In this document: in pieces, positions 49,311 to 60,700 of the stretch
Layout of the letters: the number at the start of each line of letters is the position of its first letter
Numbering within the stretch: the stretch's first letter is position 1
Notes under the pieces: model-generated
Told to the model about the DNA's origin: nothing
Database searches by the model: none
The model's input: the letters and a program-made list of their open reading frames with translations, nothing else
From: Oxyruncus cristatus
Taxonomy: Eukaryota; Chordata; Aves; Passeriformes; Cotingidae
Assembly: GCA_013399855.1 (NCBI GenBank)
Contig: VXAY01004360.1
Span: 1,092,711-1,156,710 of the forward strand
Reading direction: 5' to 3'
Length of the DNA: 64,000 nucleotides
Program-made: the position numbers and the translations under genes

Positions 49311-51234
49311 ATGTTCATAGTGCATATGCTGTTGATAATAACAATAAAAAAAAAAATGAAATGTAAATTATTTTCTTGTTTTTTACAGATAAAAAATGCA
49401 GAAGTCACAGCCTGTGTGTTTTAACATTTTGAAGAACGCTGCATAGTATTTGATAGAAATAATTACAGATAATCAAACAAGTAACAAGTTTATGTAACAA
49501 TGAATTTTTTGTTTGTTTGTTTTAGACATGTGATTAATCCTAGATTTTTGATGACCCAGATTAGGTCAGCATTGCAGTCACTTTAGCAACACAGGAATAC
49601 AGAAACTTTCCAATGGAAAATTATAGTAGTGGATTCCCTGAGGAAAGAAACATACAAAGCAGCCCTTTCTATGGCAGTCAAAAGGAAACCATCAACTTTT
49701 TATTGCTTTATAGATGCAGCTACAAATTGCAAAACTCATCTTCTTTCAGAGTAAGTGGTTTTCGAACCCCTGGCATTAGTGGTCAACGGAGTAAATCCTG
49801 TATTTGTATTATTGAAATGTCTTTTGGTGTCACTGGAAACTTTGAAGGGAATTCAATTTCCCTTTCACAGAGAGAGAAAGCTAAATGAAGGGGCTAATGC
49901 AGTGCTGGGCTGTTCCTCAGGCAGTTACCTTATGCATTTATAACCAAAGGTTTTTGTTTTCACCTTCTGTAGTCAAGTGGGGTTTTTTGGGGAAATCATT
50001 TTACATTGGATTACTGAAGGTTCTTAGTCTTTTACAAACCAGGTGAACCATGCAGCTTCTCATTTGGGTTTCAGTTGAATTAGTTTTGAATTACTGGATT
50101 TGATAAGGCTCTATGTTATTGAAATCTTTTTGTACAGATTGCAGTGTCTGCTGGCATACTGTTCAAGGAGCTTTCAAACCTGGATGAAAACCTAGATTTT
50201 CTTAGTAATTTTCTATATAAATGTTTGAGGGTTTTTGTTCCTGTTTTAGTAACCATGTGTTCAGACCTGTACCACTTCAGGAAAAGTTTCTTTAAATACC
50301 TAGGTAATTTTTAATCCAGTTTGTTTATGGTTGCTCTTTGTGTATTATTACAGTCTGGAGCTGAGCTCTTTCACACTGAGGAGTGCTAAAATATAAATGG
50401 ATACAGTACTGGAGCTCATCTGGCTGGGGTGGTGTATCAGGAGCACTGAGAATTTTCCCCTGCAGGTGTTCACATCAGGGGTACATGGCCTAGGTGCCAG
50501 AAGAGTCGGTGGCATTTATCTTTTTTCAGAGAAGACTTACATTCTGAAGGAAGATAAGCTGGTGAAATCCTGCTGGTTTTCCTTCTGCTCCATATTATAA
50601 CAAGAGGTGAAATGACACAACATTATCTGGTTGTTGTCTAGACTGATGCAGTCAAGCAGCAAGTAAAATAAAGGCCTAAGTCTTCAAACTTTTATTCCTT
50701 CATCAGTATAGTGGAGTCACACTGTTTGAAATCCACAATCAGGATCTAATAATTTATTCTTTTATCAAAAAACTTTTAAAGACCAACTGATGAATCTTCT
50801 CTTTATCCTTGACTTTTCTTCGTGAAGTAATGGTATTTATGTGTTTTGGTGCTGCTCTAAAGTCTCTACTAAGTTTTTTGATAGTTGAGCCAGTATTTTG
50901 TGAACAGGATGTTTCACATCTTCTTTTACTGCTTCAAACTTACTAACAACAAATTTAGAAACTCTCACTGTTTATAAAGGATATAACAGTGTTGGTTGAT
51001 TAAAAGGGGCATAATTTGTTGCCCCACTTACCTTATTTTGTTGATTAGCTGCAAGAGATATTGATGCTCAATTCACTCTTTATATGAGTAAATTTGGCAC
51101 ATATGCATGACAGTTCTTCCTCTTGTACCACCATTAGCAGGCTCTAACTAACTGGCATTCTGCCATCATGGGAAACGAGAGTTGTTTTCCCTCAGTGTGC
51201 ATCTTGTGTTCGCCATCTGTATCCTCTGTTTTTA
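49311..51234. other. Unique intronic sequence
   Basis: No gene recognised. A frame at 49613-49888 (91 codons) has no known motif. Confidence 0.5.
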
Positions 51235-51290
51235 GGGCCTGATCCTGCAAAACTGAGAGCAATTTCTTCTCAAACATCAACATATGTTTC
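51235..51290. repeat. Relic of an ancient amniote palindromic repeat (candidate)
   Basis: AGGGCCTGATCCTGCAAAACTG followed by GAGAGCAATTTC and CTCAAAC matches one arm of recalled repeats starting GGGCCTGATCCTGCAA with a following 'CTCAACTCCCATTG'. Only one arm is visible. Confidence 0.45.
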
Positions 51291-54200
51291 TAATAATGGA
51301 GCTAAAAGCATAAATCAGAATTATGCCTATTAAAAAAGGGAGGATTTTTTAAGATCTGTGCCCTATACTTGTAAGGAGGATTCTGAATATCTGTTATAAA
51401 TATTGTAATGGTCACCATGTATTAATAGTATTCATTGTCTTTACAGCCATGTGGACATACTGTGGGCCCTTTAAAAACACAACAGAAGAGTGCAATACCA
51501 GATAGAATAAAACTAAAAAAAGGGTAGTAGGATAAAAGCTGGTTACACATTAAGTGGCATCTATTCTGATGTTTCTCTGTCCTTTCCAAGGAAGGGTTCT
51601 CTAGATGTCTAACCTGAATTTTTGATACTGTGATTAAGTTTATTGCTTCTGACTTTATCCGTAATATAATTTAGGTTTGGTACATGTCTCCAGTCTTGCA
51701 TAGCTGGAGAAGTAATGCAGGTAGGCATTCTAACAGGTTTGGTTTGGGGCTTGCAGTTTTCATGCACAGATTAGGAGGTGGGGAACAGCCCCTGTTTCAA
51801 CCATTAGGGTTTTCCTCAAATCCCAGAGCAGGCTGGGAAGGAGTTGTGAGACCAAGTCTGAGAGCTCCTCTGGTATCTGTCTGCAGTTTTCACATGGATT
51901 ACAAACCTGTTTGTTGCCCTTGCCCAGAATTTCTGTGGCTATTATAATAGCCAAGGTGTTACCCTGCAATGTTGAACGATTGTGTGGCTGCAACGGGCTG
52001 GGAGTTCGTCAGCTTCATTTTGGATAACTCTTTGCAACTCAAATCCTTCCATCGTCTCTTTGAGGCCATGCTGCTGGAATGTGCCCCATGTGTTTTGCTT
52101 TATGTCTCTTCCATTGCTGGCCACAATTACAACACAACCCGGCTTCTTTCATTAATGCCGTTTCTCCAGGGTGTTATACGTTGTGAGAGTGGCCACCTCA
52201 CTTGCTGTGGCTTACTTACAAGTCAGGATTTAAAAGACTGGTTACAAATTCCCAACAGCAGAGCAGCTGGAGACCTATTTGAGGCAATGCCTCTCTGGGG
52301 TGGAGGAGCTGGTGATGGACTGAGGGGTGGCAGCTCTGCTCATCTCCCCATCATGGCCTTCATAATGCTGATGAGGACCCCAGGAATGTGCAGCTGCAGC
52401 CCACCCTCTCCTGCCCAGCCCAGCCGAGCCCAGCCGAGCCCTGCTGCTCCTCTCAGCACTCTTCCAGCCTCAGCTTGCCACCCAAATATTTGTGATGGGA
52501 TGACTGGAAGGCAGGCAGGAGGTTTTCAGGTAGGATGGGGAGTAACTTGGTTTGCTTGTTTTTTAGTGAAGAAGATACTGCAAGGGATTATGTGCCTTCT
52601 ATTGGTGACTTCTGAGGGAGAGATATTCAGTAGCTAGGTTGGCTGATAGACACTGTTAATATGTGATCAACTTCTTAGGTCTTTGGATGAACTTTTCTAA
52701 AAAAAAAAAAAGTTTTCTTCTGATTTTGCTCCAGATAAACCCCAGCATATACATGTAAACATTTTTTTTTCCTTGTTAATAATTGGAAATACGGTTGTGC
52801 ATTTCCTATAATAGTTATCGTATTTGGTGTATGTCACACCGGGCTAACTTGCAGCCTTGGCACAAAAGACTGACTATTTTCAGCACCCTTAACTGCAAGA
52901 AAAATGGCTTAGATTGTTCTTCTGCTCTCTGCACTTCCAGGAATCTTAGTTATAAATGCACCTCATCAGCCTTCAGTGCCCTTAAAACACACAGTTACAG
53001 CTTTTTGGCATAGAAGCAGTTACAGAAATGAAAGCTGATGTGGATTTTTTACTTCTCTTTACCCTTGCCTCCAAATGAAGGCTATTTACACAGCAGTGTT
53101 AAATGTCACCCAGCTTTGCTTACTATTCCATATAACTGGAAGTTAAGATATAGCTGCTGTACAGAGACATAATTCTTATGTTACTTGACTTTTCAGATGG
53201 ATCCAGTAACAAAGTTTAATTCAAACTTGTGGATGATATCATGTTAATCTTCACAAGCATAAGGAGTTCTATGAAGACAAAGAATTTTGATATTGCCCTA
53301 TACAAAAAGCTTCAGTTATAACTTCTGGATAAAATTCAAGGATAGCAGATGTCAATTTACTGAGCCTTTGTGGATAAAGAAACGTTTTGAACATTGAAAT
53401 CAAATCAGAAAAAGCTTAGTCCCAAAATAATGTTTTTGAGAAAACTGAGCTTTTGACAAAGCAGACTGTAACTCTGCTTTGGCATAGCAGGACCCTGCTG
53501 TGTAGTTAGCAGTAAAAAAGAACAGTTTTAAATGTAAATATATTTAAGAATACAAAAAAAAGCAAAATTTGTGAAAAATTCATAATCAGCTTTTCATTGT
53601 GTTTTACATTAAAGATTTTTTTCCTTGCAGTATTGGCTTAAATTAGAGAAACTTTACCTCCCATGGTGTCTTGGAAACACTGTGGCATTGCTCATTGTTT
53701 ATGACAGGACAAATGGGGAAACAAATGAGTGCTAGACTTGTGCATTTGATTAAACACATCTTTAAAGTAACACTTTAAAAAAAGCTGTGGTTTCAGCTTT
53801 CCTCTTTGGCTTTCACTGGTCATCTTCTGGTTGTGTTGTCTGTATTTCCATTGTCCATAATATTAATTTTAGCTTCCTGTTTTACTGATTGATTGAATTA
53901 CTTCACTTACTATTCAGTTGTCTTTATGCTATTATTTATAAAATATGACTGTAGTTACAAGTGATGCAGATATGGTTGGTTCGTTGGCTAGGGTTATAAA
54001 GTAAGACTCTCTATAAAGGCTATAATTTACTGTGGACATAATTGCCTAGGACTCCCTGAGAAGCGCAATAAATGCCTTATCTGTAAAGGAACTGGAGTAG
54101 CTGTTGCTTACTGTCCTGTGTTTCCTACATGATCACTGAATTCAAGTGAGTTTCCAATTTTTTTTGTGGCAAAAAAATTTTTGGTGATTATAATGTTGCA

Positions 54201-56472
54201 TCAGATTCTTCTTCAGAATTCTGTCTTCCAGCTGCATTAAGAATTTTTCTGGCTTTGCAGCACAGTGGAGCCAGCTGGTGATTTTGACTATCAGTGTGAT
54301 AGCATCCACCATATAGGGCATCGAAAAGCATTTTTCTTTTATTAGCTTGATACAAAAAATACTTGATTATACATGGGTGAAATTCGGCATTGTATTTTGC
54401 TGTTCATTTTTATTTGTTCAGGTTACTAACTGAAGCTATATCTAAAATGAATGTTAAAGTAGAATAGGAAGAACTCATTTAATCTGTGTCCATTCACTTT
54501 TCTCTGAATGGGAAGTTAGTGTCTTCCAGGAGCCCCAGACAGCTTTGTGGCTGCTCTGAGCATGGGAACAATCTCACACAGTTTACTGTATAGGAGCCTT
54601 TAACTACTCCAGGTCATTGGGGATAACCTTATGAGAGAGGTTGGGATGTTGCGCTATGAAGATCTGTGCTCTGGTCTTTTTGTAAGTACAGCTCTGTAAT
54701 CACTTATGTCTATTCAATAGGTAGATAAAAGTTTGTTTTCTCTCTCCACCTTGTCCATTTGCTCTGTGCGGCAAACTGTTTTTCAGTAAAGCCATTTGGA
54801 TCATCTTTTAAAAAAAGAAAAGAAAACAAAACACAACACAACCTCTACCTGTTAAGATGCCACGTGGATTTGTTATAATTGTTTTCAGCCAGAACAGGAA
54901 AATGTTGAAATAGCCACAGGTCAGTGAAAATTACTGGCAGAAACTTGGTAATCTCATTTTGACCTTTTGTCTGTTTGTGTATATGTTAAAAAAATTCTTG
55001 TACAATGGAGGCTAGAGCAATGAATTGGCTCTAAAACTGGTGTACTCAATACTTAAAAACCTTGAAGGCTTCTGCACAGAAATGGATCAAACAAAAAGAA
55101 TTCCTTTCCACTGCCTTTCTTCATCATCATGTACCTTTATTTTCAATAGCATTTTTGTGAATAAGGTAGTCGAAGATGAGAACCAAGAGCACTTGATGTA
55201 AATACCCCTTAACAGAGTTGGGACAGAGCAAAAAGCATGCAGGGCAGCTGAAAGCCATGTCTTGCAGTCTGCTGGAACGTGGTGGTGAGCACTGCAGTTG
55301 AGCTCAGTTTTGTCTTGGTAGATTTTAACTGTCGTCAGGTGATCTAATGGGCCAAATACTTCAAGGATTGTGCTAACGAGTGAAATGTATTTTGAATGTT
55401 AAAGCTTCCTCCAGTCTGAAAGTTTAGCAAGCTGTCTGACACAGCATTGTGGTTTTGCTCTTCCCGTTTCACGTCCAAGAGTCCTGATTTCCCTGATTTG
55501 TGGTAGCAGATCATGGCAGTAGCCAGGCAGGGGAAGAATGTCCCTGCAGAAGGTTGTTGCAATAGTTGGTACAAGTATACATCAGGCCAGAAAACTGAAA
55601 CTGTGGGAGCACCTCACTGTTGCAGGCTGTAGAAAATCCATAGTGAAAAAAAGGTAGGTCAGTCAAGGGCTGGCCTGGAAATATCCAGTATAAGGCAGTG
55701 TGTGTCTTTTGAAATGCACATATACTTCATCTCATGCTAAAGGAATCATTGAGGTATGAGGGAAGGGAGATTTAATCTGTATCCGAGCTAATTAGCATAG
55801 ACTTTACAGTCAGCAGGAAGGGGCAGACTTACTAAGTCCTGTTTTAGAGACAGGCTGTTGTCTGAAACAAAGCAAGGCCTAAAAGCACCCATTTCTCTGT
55901 CAGCTGGACACAAGTTTAGACAGATATCTCAGAGAGAGATATATGTTTGGATGAATCCTACTCTGGAAATCCTTCTGGACTTCAGTAGACTGTGGATCAG
56001 CTTTGGCTGAACTTTTGATTTTTGCTGCTGTGAAGCTGTGATAAGCTCATCAAGATCCCAGTCAGCTGAGAACAAACTAACTTACCCCACATGCACTTTT
56101 TTTATACAAAAACACATTAGCCATTGTAAATCTCTGCAAAAGGGATTGGTACAGTTGTTGGACCACATTGAAATAAGGGAGTCTTCCAAACAATGTTGCG
56201 AAGGAGTTTCTTTGCATCCAGATGGCTTTTCTGTGTTTTGTTTATTCTTATTCTTAAAAGATACATATTTTCAGTCAGTGTGTATACATAATATATGCTT
56301 CTGTTTACTACAGTGATTGTAAACAATTATTCCCTTCACAGAAAAGAGGATGTGTGATAATGAGTTAGCAGCTTGTTCCTTGGAGATTGACTGTGTGAAT
56401 CTTTGAGGGACATGAACTAGAGGCTTCTTAATAATTCACAAAACCACAAAATGTAATGAGCCTTTTCCTGGG
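51291..56472. other. Intronic sequence including a GC-richer block with the longest open frame of the window
   Basis: Mostly unique. The block at 51684-52637 is GC-richer. It contains a 222-codon + frame (51969-52637), two antisense frames, a 16-bp perfect palindrome (51937-51952) and a CCCAGCCGAG tandem motif at about 52411-52443. No protein family is recognised. The remainder (52640-56472) shows no gene or repeat I can name. Confidence 0.45.
52411..52443. repeat. Short CCCAGCCGAG tandem repeat
   Basis: GCCCAGCCCAGCCGAG followed by CCCAGCCGAG and CCCTGCTGC forms about three imperfect 10-base units. It explains the proline/serine/alanine-rich stretch in the overlapping frame. Confidence 0.8.
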
Positions 56473-56525
56473 CCAGATTTCCAGTATACTGCTGTAAATC
56501 TGTTTTAAACAGGTACTAGTGTGTG
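56473..56525. repeat. Relic of an ancient amniote palindromic repeat (candidate)
   Basis: GGGCCAGATTTCCAGTATAC then GCTGTAAATCTG matches one arm of recalled repeats that begin GGGCCAGATTCTCAGCTGGTGTAAATC. Short and diverged. Confidence 0.45.
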
Positions 56526-57374
56526 GTAACAGTCCTTAGGCACTGAAATACATATATCTGCAAATAATGACCTGGGTCATAGCCAGGGATGTAATAAAAG
56601 TGTACAGCTGAAGAGATAAGTATGCAGTTTTAGTATCGCTTTTTAAATATTTGTCCATGAAACTGGAGCCCAGCATGGAATGAGGTATTGTCAGGTACTT
56701 TGGGTAACTTTTTTTAATTTTATCTGTGTGATTTTGTATAGCTTAAAAAATTCAAGGTGGAGTCTACATAAATAAGTAGAGCTTGGATTTACAGCATTCA
56801 TATGTGTTTTGGTAGCCTAGCTGAGTTACTGAAGAAGGCTGGATGCCTAAGGCTATTAACCATTTATGTAGCAAAGCCTGGTCCCCACTGTGCTCTCACC
56901 CTTTCTTTTGGGAGCAGTTTTAAGTGTGCCAGGGCTGCTTACCAGCTTTCCTATTAGATCACTCCAGTACATACATGCATGCCTGCACTCTTTCCTCATC
57001 CCAGAAGGATGGTTAGGCATTTAAATCAGATTAAACCGCTGCGTAAAAGTGACAAAAGTTACATGTCAAGTTGTTTAATATAGCAGTTCTTCTCTCAGTT
57101 TGCTTCTCTGTTGGCATAGGCACAAGACCAGTTGCCCTTGTCTGGTGTCCTTTTCGATATTCCTTTTCTCTCTGACCTCCGCCTCTTGCGCCTCTGTCCA
57201 TGTTGTTGCTAAATCTTATCATATCATCTCTGTAGAATTTCTCTTTTACCATCTTTTCTCTGCCTCATTCAGCTTCATCAGCCTCTCTCCTTTAATGCCT
57301 TCACTGATGCTCTATGCTGTGAACAGTAGCATTAAAACGAATTTGTATTTACCTTGATTCCATAATGACCTCAC

Positions 57375-57780
57375 ATTATTCCCTTTCCCTATTAATATTC
57401 TGCCTGTAAAATGCCATTGAGATAATGAACCTCATTACAACACTTTTTTCCCTGAAATAATAGCAGCAAGACTCCAGTTTGTGAAGTACAAGCTGGTTAA
57501 ACCCTTAGCTGACGCTTGATTTAATTAACATGAGGACGCAAAATGTGCAAGCAGGCCAGTATTCCTCTCACAGACAAAATGATAATTACCAAACCCTATA
57601 AGTGATTTGTAAACAGCAGATGGGTATTTTTCCTAAACTGACTAATCCAGTAATGTGATTATCTCTTGTTACAGCCTTTTGTCCACTCTGCCTCATATTT
57701 TGAGATGAAACCTGATGTTTTTCCTTTAATATGCATATTAAAGATGATTCAGTTCTTTTAAATCACCATGCAAGTGCCCC
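57375..57780. promoter_or_regulatory. Candidate conserved non-coding element with 20-bp palindrome
   Basis: An AT-rich, repeat-free block carries homeodomain words (GATTTAATTAACATG, GATAATTACC), a forkhead-like GTAAACAG, and a perfect 20-bp palindrome centred between 57733 and 57734 (half-site CTTTAATATG). The density of such words suggests an enhancer. No conservation data are available, so this is inference. Confidence 0.3.
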
Positions 57781-60700
57781 AGGGCTTTGTATTTTCTACT
57801 TACTTTCCTGTGGTGCTGTTTTATTTGGATCGAGAAACGGTGAGGAAATGGTTGCAAATATGTTTTGCTTAAGCAGTTTATCTTCTTAGTGCAGCTGGAG
57901 TTTTTATTTCACACTCAAATGCACTAGTAAAACATCAGGAACCTTTTTTTCTAGTCTGTGAAGCAGCTAAGTGCAGCAATAAGGAAACTGCAGTAATTTA
58001 GTAAGTATTTATAATTCTTGAATAGTATCCTGAATAGATAGTCCTTCCTCCTTTTTGGAGCCTAATATCATAGTATCTGAGCATTTTTTCTTTCCAGTGC
58101 CCTTGTACTCCACTAACCTCATGAAAAAGGAAGATGACCTTACCTGTGTTTTCAGATGGAAAGCTGGGATGCAGGGATGTGGGGCCTACCTGTATCCTGT
58201 CATGGAAATGCATCACATTAGGACTGTCACACTAGGGCTTCCCTGTGAATGCTGATGTGCTGCAGCAGGTGCCAGGCAGCTCTGGGGAGTGGGCTGCAGT
58301 GGTAGTGGGCAGGGTCATCACTTGGAAGGTTTCTGGTGGGAGTCACCCACTGAGAGTTTGTGAGTGGTTCAGAACAGAGTGCACAGGAAATGATACTGAC
58401 CTGGGAATCAGACTTGAACTGTAGTGGAGAGTACCATATGAAAGCCTGTATAAATTAATTTTTTGTCAGTGCAGTCTTGTATACAGTCCCCTGCAGTTGC
58501 ATGTTGTTTTCATAACCCTTTTTAGCGGTGACATAGCATCATCATAAGGAAACAAGAATACTTACCCTTCTAGGAGTAACAATTTCTTCTAGGCACTGGC
58601 TCCAGACAGACTGGGAGTTAGTTCCTTGGTGAATGAGCAGCAAGTGTTCTTCTTTTGCCTATTCACCAGCAAAAAGGATCAGTAATGGATCTTACAGCTC
58701 TTGTGAGTTGTAAAGGCCAATGGCACACCTGTAAACCATGCCAGGTAGGATGCTGATGAAAATATTCCTGCTCTTATTTATTGTAGCTTAGAGCAGTATA
58801 GCTGAGTTCTTTGTCCTTTAATGGTGTGACTCATTTTGAGGCTGTTTCTGTTAAAGTTCACAAGTGTATTTGAGTATTTGTAGAGTGCTGCTATATGAGT
58901 AAGGCTGGCCAACTGTTTGTATTTTTTTTGTGATCAGATGGTTCTGTTTTTGTTCTGCTTTTTTTAACCCCTTGCTTTAATAAATTTTTATGTGCTCCTT
59001 TCTATTCACCAATCCTCATAAACTATTGCAGAATTTACACAAAATTTAGAGTTACTCTGGCTGGTGATTTGAGTCCAGGGTTGCAAGTTCAATCAAGAAT
59101 TGGTGTGTCCCTGTAGTTCATGTATATCTGCCCTTGTAATAGGAAGATTGTTCTTCTTATGCATCTTCACAGTCATGGTGTTATATATATTTGTCCTGGT
59201 CAGGAACTGAGTCTGTAAGGACACTATAGTCATCAGATGAAGAGCACCAATCTTCAAGACCAAAATGGTATAAAAAATTGGAGCTGGAGAGAAGTGCTAA
59301 AGAGAGTTTAATAGTTATTCTCTCTATAGAAAATTCTGCTGAATTTAATAGTGACTGATAGTGGGTTGTACTCCACAGAAATTGCTCTAAGGTTTTTGTT
59401 TTCCAGCAAGTTTTGACCTACTTGTTGGAATTCCATATGCAAGATAACACATTCTATTCACATTTGTGAAAGATCGGGGAAAGAAATCCCAATCTCTTAA
59501 AATTGTTGTGTATTATTTAACTCTATATGACCTTTTGAGAAGGTAGGTGACCTTATGCTTGAAAGCCAAATATGGACCTGGCACAACATCCGACAAATTT
59601 ACTGTGAGTTCCACATGCTTCTTTAGGGGCTCCATAAGTCCAATTCATTGTTGTTAAAGCGAATGTGTGTTTGACAGTAGAGAACAAAGCAACCAGACCC
59701 ATTTAGGGTATTATTTTTCAGTTTACATCTTTCCAGACCACAATAAGGGCTGGAACTTGGCTTGCAAACCATTTAAAATGGAAGATTTCTTTCTCGACTT
59801 TTATTCCAGCTGCAGGAGACTGGCTTGGGAAGAGGCTAATGAAAATGCTCCTATACATTTTCTTTTTAATGTGGATACTTGTCCTCAAAGAACTAAACAC
59901 AGCAGCATTTGAATAGCCTATTATGTCTTGACACAAACTACTCTACAATGGGTTGCACCAGATTAGAACCTGTAAACTAAGGTGGAAACCTGGCCTCATC
60001 TTTATCAGACATATCCTGTCCTAACTATTTCCATATCAGATTTTAAACATGCTTACTGAACTGTGTTATTTTGGAATGCCGTGTTGCCTCTGATACTTGG
60101 AAGTTAAATAGTTGTGATCTGGGTTTATGTTAGGTGGTAACCTGCCAAATGGCAAGACTGGTAACAAAATAAAGTCTGTATCTTGGGCATATGCTATAGA
60201 CAAATATAACGATTCCCTCAAACAACAGTAAAATATCTTCAGAGTTATCATGATTTCTTATTTTCTCTTGCCGCATTTTCTTTCATTTCTTTGTTGACCT
60301 CAACCCTTACAGCACACAAGCCTATAGACTGCAAAACTTGCACATCAAAAGTGCACTTATTTTTATTGAAAACTGAAGCTAACCTGTTATGACCATATCT
60401 GTATGCCAGTCTTGATCCTCTGCAACTGAAGAGACGGCCAGGCAAAGAATAAAATCTTACATTAGCCCCATGGCTTTTGCCCATGTGATATGGTAGCATA
60501 AAATTTTCCAATGGTAGAAGTAGCTGCTTCTGGAATAACCCCTTCTCCAGGTGTTTGAAGTCTTGGTGAGGAACGTTTTTTGTGTGTGGCTGAAATATAG
60601 TTAATGTGGTCTCTGGCTTTGATGACCTGTTTGTTCAGGAACCTCTTGGGGAGTAGCCAGACAAGACTCCAAAAGGGATTAAACCTGTCCATGTTCTAGG

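Noticed and set aside
49365..49440. Acceptor-like TTTTTTACAG before 49389 as a possible RPS6KA2 exon 2
   Set aside because: The downstream reading frame does not match the RSK segment expected after exon 1 and soon meets stops.
51969..52637. 222-codon + strand frame as a protein-coding gene
   Set aside because: No recognised domain, a repeat-driven low-complexity middle, overlapping antisense frames and no promoter or poly(A) context. Kept only as a finding to test.
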